Origin: Yponomeuta sedellus
Lineage: Eukaryota; Arthropoda; Insecta; Lepidoptera; Yponomeutidae
Length of the DNA: 64,000 bases
Reading direction: 5' to 3'
NCBI GenBank assembly: GCA_934045075.1
Contig: OW203724.1
Location: 10,651,473-10,715,472 of the forward strand
Both the position numbers and the translations under genes were made by a program. Below, piece after piece: positions 21,417-36,300 of the stretch; position 1 is the first letter of the stretch, and the number at the start of each line of letters is the position of its first letter. The notes beneath the pieces were generated by a model. It did not search any database and was not told where the DNA came from. It saw only the letters and a list, made by a program, of their open reading frames with translations.

Positions 21417-21653
21417 GAGTCAGAAGTAGCGAATAGCACAGACTAAAAAGAAAAAAGCGAGTACCTAGAGTGTTTGTTTGAACAATTTATGAATATTCGA
21501 AGAAATTTTAAAACTTTAATTAATAGGACCTGCCTAATTTATTAGATCTGTAAGAGTTTTCCTACCCGTACCTTATTTTTTTCAAAAATACCATAATTTT
21601 GAGCGTCTGGTGCCATAATTCAAAAGTTGGCATCTAACATCCCTGCACAGTAG

Positions 21654-22101
21654 TATCAAACGATTAATTTGTGCAAACCAAAGAGCATATATAACCACTT
21701 GCCACTAGGTACGTGTGCATGCAAACGATATAGGGATTGCGTAGTGTCTGGTGGTGTCGTACTTGTTTTTATTTAAAAGCTTTAGTTTATTGAGTTTATG
21801 TAAAACTTTAATAATAGGGAGTTTATCGACTTCTGCATAAACACTTCTTCAGTACCGAAATAATTAATTAGGTATTATACGCTCTTCATTTGACACGTAA
21901 GTAATTTGACTAATTTGGTGTGTTGATAACTTTTTATTTTTTCATTGGTTCCTAGATTGAAAACTTCGAGACATGCTGCTAGGGACGTTGCATTAGAACT
22001 ATAGGGAACCGCCGCACTTCATATAACCAGCGACGTTGGCACCGTGAACTGTTTTTGTAATTTAATGGTATAAAAGTTCTAGAATTTTTTCAGATACCGT
22101 C
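21654..22101 (+). promoter_or_regulatory. spermidine synthase upstream region and likely 5'UTR intron
   Basis: The gene start must lie here or just upstream, because the hAT element ends at 21645. A GTAAGTAA donor at about 21897 and a TTTTTTCAG acceptor ending at 22093 could bound a 197-bp leader intron. This is inference from sequence signals, with no transcript evidence. Confidence 0.45.
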
Positions 22102-25163
<3,062 letters not shown>

Positions 25164-27333
25164 AGTCCCTCGCATGCCATGTCAAATTATATTTTTTATA
25201 TCTTTATATCATTCTTAAGTTATGGTGTACTTAAGAATACATTGGATACTTATAGTTTTTTTATAGCATGAAAGTACATACTTACACATATTTTATAAAC
25301 TCACTCCATGTATTCCAGAATGTGCCAAACCAAAGTAGGTTCTAAGAATAATTTTTTTTTAATAAACTAAGTGATATACACAACACACATCAGCTATAAG
25401 CTGCTTGTGTATTAATTAATAATAATAAGTAGGTGCATATATTTTTTACAAAACATACTCCTAGCATAAGCATAATAATATTGATAACGTAGAATTTAAT
25501 TAAGATCAAACAAAATCACTCGAAAATTCCAAAGGAAAAAAAGCAATGATGTATCTAAAAAAAATATTTTTGATTGGATGTTATATTTTAAAGTCTAGTT
25601 TTTAAGTGTTATAATTTTTTGGTTTGTTGATATGCATTATACCTACATATATCTATTTGAAGTCTCAAGTGCCTTAAGATACATACATTCCATTTTATCG
25701 CATTTTATATCGTATACTGCCATTTATATACCTTAAAGCTACGAATATTAATAGTTAAATCTATGTAATGTGAAAGTTTCGACTGAGATATAATTTAGTT
25801 AATGCTCGAATAGCTCAACACGACTATGTCATTTACCGGTATCTCAAGTAAAAGTACCTATCTAAAAAAGAAAAATAAGTAATTAAGAAAAATATTCCTC
25901 TATTTTGTAACTTTTATATCTTGCTGATTACTTACTTCTTGCTGAATCTTCTGTTATTTTACAATTATAAAACTAAACTTGTAACGTGTATTTTTAATTG
26001 ACTATGGTACTTATTAACCGCAGAGTGCAAACACGTGTGAAACAACTGGCTGCCTGTTATTACAATGACGTACCAAAATAATGTACTCTGTAGACGTACC
26101 TATCAAATAAGTCGGAATGGCAGAAATAAACGAAAATGAACATGAATTGCCTGTTTTTTTCTGTGATGGTTGTCCTCCATACACGGATGTAAATCCGTGC
26201 CTCCCTAGTGTTCCAGTTATTTGCTATACAGATTATACGTTGATAATCTGTATAGCAAATAATGGGACCACGATAAAACACCGGTACCTACCCGTATATT
26301 AGTCTCCTTGGGAGTAAGCCACGCAGATTATCTTTTTCCTCCATCACTGCAGTGTCAACAGCTCATCAACCCTTACACGTATGCAAAGTATATTAGGCTG
26401 GTGTATAGATAACGGTTTTATTTAAACACCACTACTCCAAACACCAAAACTGCACTTCACAGGCAGTTTAATCAATGGTAAAGGAAAATATCTAATATTA
26501 TTTAAAGGGATTCTGCGAAGTGTAAGGCCTAAACATATAGAACTTTTTATGAATCGTAAAAATGTTAAAATGCTCATAACGCTATTCAGCGAAATTTTAA
26601 TAAAAGAGCTTAGTTCTACTAAATTTTAAATAAGATTAATCTAAGCAATAATGCTAAGATTAATCAGTTGGTTATTTATTATTGACGTTTTTACTCAATA
26701 GGTACCTACTCATCCGTGCGATGATTCACTCACTTCCCTGGGCTTGGGAGGAAAGTCTCTACGCAAAATACATAGGTAGTTGTTCAATAGAGTCATTATA
26801 GTCCGGTAATGGCCGTTTCATTCACACTACCGCTAAAGTAGACTAGTAACCAATCCTATTTCAATGGTAGGTATAACCCGTGCTACTTAAATCGGCGCCT
26901 CGCGCGATTTGATCTTCTCCGCGAGAGATATTAATTTGCGCGGGCTATAGGTACCCCTGGAATAACATTTGTAGATTACCAAATTGAGGCAAATAACAAC
27001 CATTGTCGTGGTTATAACATTCCATTGAAAAACTACGTAAGTATTAGACTCTTATAGGGCCTGGGCTTCATTATATACCTACATTGTAATCTATGCTTCA
27101 TACATCAAGGTGAACGTAGTCGACAGCACATCAACTTATTTTCTTTACACATCATCGAGTAACTTAGCCAAAATGTGTTCGAAAAACAGAAAAATAATTG
27201 ATGCTTGGGGTAACGGGTAGGCGAATTAAGGAGAAGCACTTCTGACATAAAAAATATTTTTTTTAATAAGTGACCCGTTGGGACCATTGGTAGCGTGCTT
27301 ATCGCAAGAACCGCTCAAACCGCGCCGCCCCTG
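25164..27333. other. intergenic region between two convergent genes
   Basis: No coding sequence is recognised. A candidate polyadenylation signal AATAAA for spermidine synthase is at 25361-25366, about 200 bp past the stop. Inverted repeats are at 25211-25238 (10-bp arms) and 26217-26262 (20-bp arms, loop 6). Confidence 0.6.
25361..25366 (+). terminator. candidate polyadenylation signal of spermidine synthase
   Basis: AATAAA lies 198 bp after the stop codon and is preceded by a T-rich run. It is the first canonical hexamer downstream on this strand. Confidence 0.5.
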
Positions 27334-30300
27334 TTAGCTGAAGATGTAAATAGACGCTACCACTAGAACAGTGAGCAGCAGGGCGGTAGTTAGTACGTAG
27401 TCCAGCAATTTGGCGGCGGCCGCCCACGAGCCGCTGTCGCCGTGCGTCGGCTCTTCCTGCAACCAAACACATCGTCAAACAAACATACATAACCTGACGC
27501 CTGTATCCCAGAGGGGTAGGCAGAGACCAGGGACTGCCACTTGCCACATGTCATTTCATCATCTCACATTTTATGTTCATACCTTTCCCTTTAAATGCCT
27601 CATCCATTACCGTGACTTGTACGTGTCTGCAGTTCTTCGACCGATGACGCGAACACAACTTGATCATCGGCGTATAACAAGCATTTCACAAGTATCTCAT
27701 CCATCCTTATCCCACAGTCATTCTCTTTCAGATCAGTCAGGCAACTATCAATGATTATACTATTTTTATTTTTAATGCACTAACCCGTGCTAAGGAACAA
27801 ATTTAAAAACCTATTGAGAGGCTAAAAATTTCACCCATGCCGGGATTCGAACCCGCAACCTCTGGCTATCCGTGCCAGCGCTCTACCAATTGAGCCAATG
27901 GGCGACTCACGGCATCAGTAAAATTTCGAACCTCTTTACACTATTATTAAAACTGTTTTTATACGGATTTATGCTCGTTTATTACATTTTTACAATTTTC
28001 CAACGTTTCGGCACTTTTTCAGGTGCCGTGGTCCCGGATGACTGAGGTGACAGGTGTCTTTTAGAAATCATTAACGGTTAGTTTACTACCCTCGGCAAAA
28101 ATTACAAAAGTTAATTATGAAGTTACGTTCCAAAATAGACAAACCAATTATTTTTTTATATAAAGTCAACAATATTGATTATTAGTAATTGAAGTTAAAA
28201 TTAAATTTATAAACTAATTACTTTATATGAACTTAAAGATACCGATTATTAATTGAAATTAAATTGATTTTTTATTATTTATTCTACAGTCACACTTCTA
28301 GCAAGGGGGTCTCATGCACTTAAGCACTGGTTGGTAGTTTATAAATTTAATTTTAACTTCAATTACTAATAATCAATATTGTTGACTTTATATAAAAAAA
28401 TAATTGGTTTGTCTATTTTGGAACGTAACTTCATAATTAACTTTTGTAATTTTTGCCGAGGGTAGTAAACTAACCGTTAATGATTTCTAAAAGACACCTG
28501 TCACCTCAGTCATCCGGGACCACGGCACCTGAAAAAGTGCCGAAACGTTGGAAAATTGTAAAAATGTAATAAACGAGCATAAATCCGTATAAAAACAGTT
28601 TTAATTATGTCTACAGCTCGTGTTAACCTTAGAAAATACTACTCTTTACACTATTCTCTGTATTACGTACAGGCAGCGACATCTGACTTAAGCAAATTTC
28701 ATTACTTATAGCCCCGACTACCTACTTTGCAGTTAGGTTTAACATCGGAACGATATCACTGTTACATGATTATACTATTTTTATTTTTAATGCACTAACC
28801 CGTGCTAAGGAACAAATTTAAAAACCTATTGAGAGGTTGCGGTTTCGAATCCCGGCATGGGTGAAATTTTTAGCCTCTCAATACCGTGAGTCGCCCATTG
28901 GCTCAATTGGTAGAGCGCTGGCACGGATAGCCAGAGGTTGCGGGTTCGAATCCCGGCATGGGTGAAATTTTTAGCCTCTCAATAGGTTTTTAAATTTGTT
29001 CCTTAGCACGGGTTAGTGCATTAAAAATAAAAATAGTATAATCATGTAACAGTGATATCGTTCCGATGTTAAACCTAACTGCAAAGTAGGTAGTCGGGGC
29101 TATAAGTAATGAAATTTGCTTAAGTCAGATGTCGCTGCCTGTACGTAATACAGAGAATAGTGTAAAGAGGTTCGAAATTTTACTGATGCCGTGAGTCGCC
29201 CATTGGCTCAATTGGTAGAGCGCTGGCACGGATAGCCAGAGGTTGCGGGTTCGAATCCCGGCATGGGTGAAATTTTTAGCCTCTCAATAGGTTTTTAAAT
29301 TTGTTCCTTAGCACGGGTTAGTGCATTAAAAATAAAAATAGTATAATCATGTAACAGTGATATCGTTCCGATGTTAAACCTAACTGCAAAGTAGGTAGTC
29401 GGGGCTATAAGTAATGAAATTTGCTTAAGTCAGATGTCGCTGCCTGTACGTAATACAGAGAATAGTGTAAAGAGGTTCGAAATTTTACTGATGCCGTGAG
29501 TCGCCCATTGGCTCAATTGGTAGAGCGCTGGCACGGATAGCCAGAGGTTGCGGGTTCGAATCCCGGCATGGGTGAAATTTTTAGCCTCTCAATAGGTTTT
29601 TAAATTTGTTCCTTAGCACGGGTTAGTGCATTAAAAATAAAAATAGTATAATCATGTAACAGTGATATCGTTCCGATGTTAAACCTAACTGCAAAGTAGG
29701 TAGTCGGGGCTATAAGTAATGAAATTTGCTTAAGTCAGATGTCGCTGCCTGTACGTAATACAGAGAATAGTGTAAAGAGGTTCGAAATTTTACTGATGCC
29801 GTGAGTCGCCCATTGGCTCAATTGGTAGAGCGCTGGCACGGATAGCCAGAGGTTGCGGGTTCGAATCCCGGCATGGGTGAAATTTTTAGCCTCTCAATAG
29901 GTTTTTAAATTTGTTCCTTAGCACGGGTTAGTGCATTAAAAATAAAAATAGTATAATCATGTAACAGTGATATCGTTCCGATGTTAAACCTAACTGCAAA
30001 GTAGGTAGTCGGGGCTATAAGTAATGAAATTTGCTTAAGTCAGATGTCGCTGCCTGTACGTAATACAGAGAATAGTGTAAAGAGGTTCGAAATTTTACTG
30101 ATGCCGTGAGTCGCCCATTGGCTCAATTGGTAGAGCGCTGGCACGGATAGCCAGAGGTTGCGGGTTCGAATCCCGGCATGGGTGAAATTTTTAGCCTCTC
30201 AATAGGTTTTTAAACTATCAATGAATAAATTGAACAACCACGGGGATGCGACACAACCCTGTCTCACACCCTTGCGAATGCTATACGCCCCATTTATTCT

Positions 30301-33300
30301 TACTGGAGTCTTGATAGAGAGACTTCACAGACAGTGCCGACCACAAATCAATTCTCAGAACTCTATCATAAGCCTTTTCCAGGTCTACGAACGCACAGAA
30401 AACCCTTTGACTTTTGGCCAAGAGCTTCTCCACCAAACGTCTCAAGGAGAAGATTTGGTCCAAGCATCCCATTCCCTTTCTAAAACCCGCTTGAACATCC
30501 CATACTTATATTTTCTTCAATCACATCCAGTACTCTTTCAATCAACACCTTTGCATATAGTTTGCCGATAATGCTGAGAAGGCTGATTTCGCGGTAGTTT
30601 TTGCACACCTGCTGAGACCCTTTGCCTTTATAAAGCGGCCCTATGACGGCCGTACCCCAGTCTTTAGGTACTGTGCCACTCCTCCAGCACCTGTTGAAGA
30701 GCAGGTATAACTTGCTAGCTACAATGCCTTTACGAGCCCTCAGCATTTCTAACGGCACCCTATCATATACCGCAGCCTTACCTAGTCTCATAGCTTTTCA
30801 TTGCCTTGACAATCCATCACCTTATGTTCCTCTTTCAGCACGGAGCCATCCTCATCCCTAATATAACACTCAACTTAGATTGCTCTGATCTACCTCGGGC
30901 CGCTTTCACCGTTTTCCAAAACAGTTTTATATTGGCTTTGGAAGAATCTTTTATCATACTTTTCTTTCTCTTCATCTTTCTTTCTCACCACCACATCTTT
31001 CACCTTCCTTTTCATCACATTATACTTCTCTTTCAATCTCACCACATCTTCATCCTCAATACTAATTCCTTGCATTCTTTTGATGGACTTGACGGCTAAC
31101 TAGTCAAAACAATGCTTTTTTCTTTGCATCATCCCACCTTGTAGCTTTCTCCTTTCTTCCATTCAGTATCTTTCTGACTCCACATACTTCGGCAGCAGTC
31201 TCCACTATATTTGTTTTTAACTGAACCCATAACTCTTCCACTTCGCACTCATTCTCCTCATTTACATGAATGAGCTTGTCCTTGAGTTTCCTCCTATACT
31301 CTTCACTCACATCTTCATCTTGCAGCCTGTCCACTTTTATGAGCTCCAGAGCTGGTGTAGCCACCCGCACTAGATGGCGCCAACGCCTGAACAAACCCCT
31401 TACCCGGCTTATTACCAGGAAGTGGTCCGTCCCGACATTAGATGCTCGGTACATGTGTCTACAACTTTACTCCTTAGTCTTTCATCCACTACCACAAGAT
31501 CAATCACCGCCGTCAAAAAAACTTGTCCGACCGCCTGAGGATTTGATCTCTTGGCTTTGAATCTCACAGAAATACTATGGTATCCTAAATGAATCGGGAA
31601 AGCCCTAGACCGAAGTGCATTGGAAGAATAGACTTACACTTTGCATTGCTTGGCTATAGTGTTAAGAAGAGAAGAGATGCTCCACAAAACTAGAACCGAT
31701 GTAGAACCCTAGGATTCAGAGTGGAAACGAGATACTTCCGCATGTGGTTGACTATAGTAGATAATCATGTAATATAAATGGAATAATTTGAATATAAATA
31801 ACATAAGAATTTGGGCCAAAATATACCGCTAGCTCGGATTTCTTTGCCCACCACGTATTGCTGCTCATCTATTTTAGTCTTCTGACCATTAGTTCCGCTA
31901 CATACCCTGAGTGGCACTTAATGTCTATGTTACGGGCACTCGAAGGCCGACAGGGACGTTATTTCGTTACCTGGTCAGGCGCAAGACTGCAGTGCCGCCC
32001 GACGGCCGCCAGTACGCTCCTGAGGGCGGACGGGCAGTGCGCCCGCACCCGCGCCACGCGCCGCGTGAGCCCCGCCGCGGCCGCAGCCACTGCGCCCGCG
32101 CACGCCGCCGCGCCCATCACCCACAGCCCTACGGGCGTGGACGCAGCGCTTGGGAGCCGCGATATGGAAGAGATCATCCTGGTGCGAGACAAAAGTTCAC
32201 CGAAAACTTATTAAACTCGACGAATACGAGAGTGTTCGATTAGCTTGCCGCGCTCGAGAAACGCCCTACGCAAAAATGACAAGTCGAGCCCGAAATGTCT
32301 CGTCGCTAACATGGCGACGGCGACCAAGATGGAGTTGTCTACAACTGGGTTACATGGTGACAATGCCGAAATGATTTCGGCAATGTCGCCATATCAACAC
32401 TTGTTTATTATGGCAATAACTACTCTTAGGTCGACAAGGGCCCCAGTACACAATGGCCCATGATGACCCACTGCTCACCATTGTCATTGTGTACAGTGGG
32501 CAATGGTGTGTAGTGGCGGCGGACAATTGCCTATCGTGGCGCGCAATCGGGCAGTTGTCGGTTTTTTGGGCACACTTCAAAAGAATCGTGGCGTAGCGTG
32601 GCCCATCCGTGTTTACATAGTGGTAGTGGCCCATCGTTTAGTTCGTCACCGACCGCTGACCTGGATAGTCATAGAGCACTTTTTTTTGTTGCGATGATTT
32701 TTTGTAAAACTACGAGTACTTGAATTTTATATCGCCCAAAATGTCCGTATGGCGGAACACCTATTTATTAATCGAATTTTGACCAAGCTGAATCTTGGTT
32801 AATATGCTAAAGGAACTACTAAGGTATATTTTGTGACCTTAATCCATTCAGTTTTTATCTAGTATTATGTTATCTGTGGTTTTTATGATAAAGTGAACCA
32901 GTCAAACAATTTGTGAAAAAATATCTCACGAGATTCGTTCTGGACGACGACGTACCGCAGAAAACCTTCACCTTCCTTCACACCCGTGGTATTTTTTAAA
33001 TCGTTAGGAACTTGATTGAATGTTCTTTCCATTGTGACAAACGATGATTTACATAGGTATATTCCCACCGATTGCTCGATACTATAAATTCAAAATAGTA
33101 GTAAGTACTAGATATATAGAGAACACCTTATTGCACAGCCAGAAAAAAACGAATTACAACTATAATAAAATACTCCAACGGCTAAGACGTACCATAAAGT
33201 GGTGACAAAGGAGGCGCACGCGCACAGCGGAGGGCGGTCGGCGGGCGGCAGGAAGGCCGCGGCGGCCAGCAGAAGCAGCGCCGCCGCCAGCACGGCGCCC

Positions 33301-36300
33301 GTGGCCGCGGCCTGCGCCGCCGCGCGCCGCTGCACTGCCACCTGTACAGACACCACGTGCAGGCGGCACGATTTCAATCTAGTTCTGGCCCTTCGTCATG
33401 GTTTACTAAGCAAAATTCTAAGGCTAGTTCTAGGACAGCTGTGCTATATTATTGATCTCAAGTTAGGTTATAAAAACCTATATGGAGGCTAAAAATTCCA
33501 CCCATGCCGGGATTCGAACCCGCGACCTCTGGCTATCAGTGCCAGCGCTCTTTCCAGCTGAGCTAATGGGCGGCTCACCGGCATCAGTGAAATTTCGAAC
33601 CTCTTTACAATATTCTGTGTATTACGTAGCCTCTATATAGGTTTTTAAAATTGTCCTTAGCACGGGTTAGTGCATTAAAAAATATACCTATAATAAAGTT
33701 TGGTTAGTTAATTAGTTTTAAGCCAAACATGTTTTTTGTTATTATGACCCGTGCAAAGATTTATGTACCTACATATTCTAATTTAAGTAACAAGTAGACT
33801 TTTTGTTTTTTTTCAGGCAAAAGTAATATTTATGCACCCTGACCCTGATGAATAGAGCATGCGTTTATCGTAATTTTACTTCTATATTATTTGTATTAGC
33901 AATTACCATGCTTTAGAAAATAGGTAAAATAGAAAATAAAAAGAATCGCATTTAAACATTCAACCAACCTTGTTGCATCTGTTCAGTAATTAATTCATTC
34001 AGCTGAATAGCGGGCGAGTTCTGAATTGAGAATTTCGTTAAGTACTTAACGGTTAACTACTGGTAGTGCTGTCTCTTCGTATTTCTCAGAAAAGAGCTTG
34101 ACAGAACGTTACGTTTCTACTTGAAATTATCAATTCAGAAACCGGCCCAATGTTATTTTTTTATTTTATGAGTGATCCATAATCTGAGTATTGAAAGATG
34201 CGGAATGAAAAAACGAAATGACTGAAAATTTTACAGTTGGTTTCCCAAAGATTTCTGGTGGAATTTGGTAGGTATACCTTAGGAATACCTTAATAATGAT
34301 CAGAGTGCGTGACTCGTCGCCCTGATGCACCGCCATTACGGAGTTTACCATCGACTTCACCTGCCACGCGCCCGATTCGGTAACCGTAGCGTACTGGAAA
34401 ATCATAAATCTTATTCTGTATCAATTTTTTTGCATTATTTAGCGATTGAAAAAACTATCGTTTCTCAGCCCATACGACACCTCAAAATGGTTCACGATAA
34501 ACTTCCTATACTAAGTCAGGAATCCATATGACCTGCCTCACTCACCTTTCTTGCTTGGAGCCTCAGATCCAGCTCGTTCACAGTGAGACGCCTCGACCCG
34601 AACTTGTAGTCGCACCTTTGCACGTCGCTGGGCCAGTCTGCTAGTTGCAGAGCCACAGGCGCGAGGACCTCTAGTCTCCGAACCCACGTGACGGTGCCAT
34701 CGCTCTTGATCTTCGCTGGCAAGTCGCCCTCGCCGTCGCCTGTGTCGGCGCTTTCCGCGGCCCCGTTTACGAGCCACACGTCTGGAAGCCAGAGGCGTTC
34801 GGCGGACGTATGCGTGGTACCGCATCCCCACTCGGTGATGTTCCAGGCCAAGCGTGCGTCCTGCCATTCCTTGAAAGAGGCGGTGAAACCATTTTGTATT
34901 ATTCGTATATCGGTGGATATAAAAAAACCGGCTTAGTGTGTTCTGTAGAAGGAGGGGGTTTCTAGGAAGTTTTCGTCAGCGTCAGAATGACCGGTCACTA
35001 CTCGTATTATCGTCGGAAATTGTGATGAATATTTAGTGCCCTATTGCTTCTATTTGCTTCCCCTAAGTAGAGAATTTCTTCCATCATATTTTAGAAGAGA
35101 AACAACATTTAAGGGTTACCGTACATCCTGACGTCAGGTTGACCGGTCACCTAGGCTGATCATCAAACTTTCGTAGAATCACTGAATAACTCATAGGGCA
35201 GCAATTAGTGCCCATTTGTTTCCTTCATATTTTTAAAACTCCGCACCCGTAGCTATTATGGAAACCAAAATATCAATATAGTTTAGATAATGTCTACCAA
35301 CCTTTAGTACCTGAGTATATTGCCATAGCAATTTTGAGTCTAAGCGTCGTTGTTCTTTGCATTCTTTCAGGCGCTGGATCTAAACTATACCTATTGATAT
35401 TTTGGTATCCATAATAGCAACGGGTGCGGAGTTTTAAAAATATGATGGAAGCAAATGGGCACTAATAGCTGCCCTATGAGTTATTCAGTGATTCCACGAA
35501 AGTCTGGTGATATGCCTAGGTGACCGGTCAACCCAACGTCAGCATGTACGGTCACCCTTAAATGATGTTTCTCTTCTAAAATATGATGGAAGGAATTCTC
35601 TACTTAGAGGATGCAAATAGAAGCAATAGGGCACTAAATAATCATCACAATTTCCGACGATAATACAAGTAGTGACCGGTCATTCTGACGCTGACAAGTT
35701 TTCCTTTTGTAAGTTGGTCGAGGAAAAACTACGTATCTACAGCCTTACAAACTTAACGAGTAACGTTAAGTTTATATTGTAGAGTTGTAAAACTTTTATA
35801 AATAATAAAACTGGAACGACTTCAACTTTTTGCTTTATTTAAGGTGTTTATATTTTATTTATAATATATTAACAGAAAACTGGATAAAACGGAATAAGCA
35901 GGTTAAAAAAGTCAGATCTATTCAAGATGTAAAGTAGTAAAGGTGAAAATGAGTGAAATCTCGAAATGGTGGGACATACATACCTAATTTAATTTTTTTG
36001 AAAATTATAGATAGAAAAGAAATATAAAAAATTATGTAAAGAGGTTTGCACCGTTACACTACCCGGGGGCATCCGAAAAAAAAATAAGTTTTTAAATATA
36101 TTAACTGGCCTAAATTATACTATTTTTATTTTTAATGCACTAACCCGTGCTAAGGACAACTTTAAAAACCTATTTAGAGGCTAAAAATTCCACCCATGCC
36201 GGGATTCGAACCCGCGACCTCTGGCACGGATAGCCAGAGGTCGCGGGTTCGAATCCCGGCATGGGTGGAATTTTTTGCCTCTAAATAGCTTTTTAAAATT

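Larger units (their letters stand above)
18039..21645. mobile_element. hAT-type element B with nested Tc1/mariner (right copy)
   Basis: Duplicate of 1246-4852, with the CACAGTAG target duplication at 18031-18038 and 21646-21653. Confidence 0.85.
27755..30212. mobile_element. composite SINE array inserted into the LINE
   Basis: The whole block is flanked by an exact 12-bp duplication AACTATCAATGA (27743-27754 and 30213-30224), and the LINE reading frame resumes across it. It begins with a minus-strand SINE unit (27755-27945, then 28656-28837, split by a fold-back insertion), flips orientation at about 28838, and continues as plus-strand 305-bp tandem units. Confidence 0.85.
27560..31560 (-). 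mobile_element. degenerate LINE (endonuclease and reverse transcriptase), interrupted
   Basis: On the minus strand it reads from an endonuclease end (GTDHFLVISRVRGL, about 31440) through DWGTAVIGPLYKGKG, FCAFVDLEKAYDRV (about 30390) and RQGCVASPWLFN (about 30260). After a 2.5-kb insertion it resumes at LLYADDQVVFASS (about 27690). Frameshifts and stops are present. It lies in the last intron of the receptor gene, in the same orientation as the gene. The clade is uncertain; an RTE-like or related insect LINE is plausible. Confidence 0.85.

Noticed and set aside
27946..28641. long inverted repeat as a DNA transposon
   Set aside because: Its arms match a Penelope-like 3' region and the target duplication is 14 bp, which fits a retroelement fold-back better than a cut-and-paste element.
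28893..28965. tRNA gene candidates in the 305-bp units and at 50640
   Set aside because: They have cloverleaf-like layout and A/B boxes, but the anticodon loop ACGGATA lacks U33, the acceptor ends pair imperfectly and the sequence continues into a shared SINE tail. They are SINE heads.
33199..33492. 97-codon plus-strand open frame rich in alanine
   Set aside because: It is antisense to the GC-rich receptor exon 33341-33193, whose splice sites and phases fit the gene on the minus strand.
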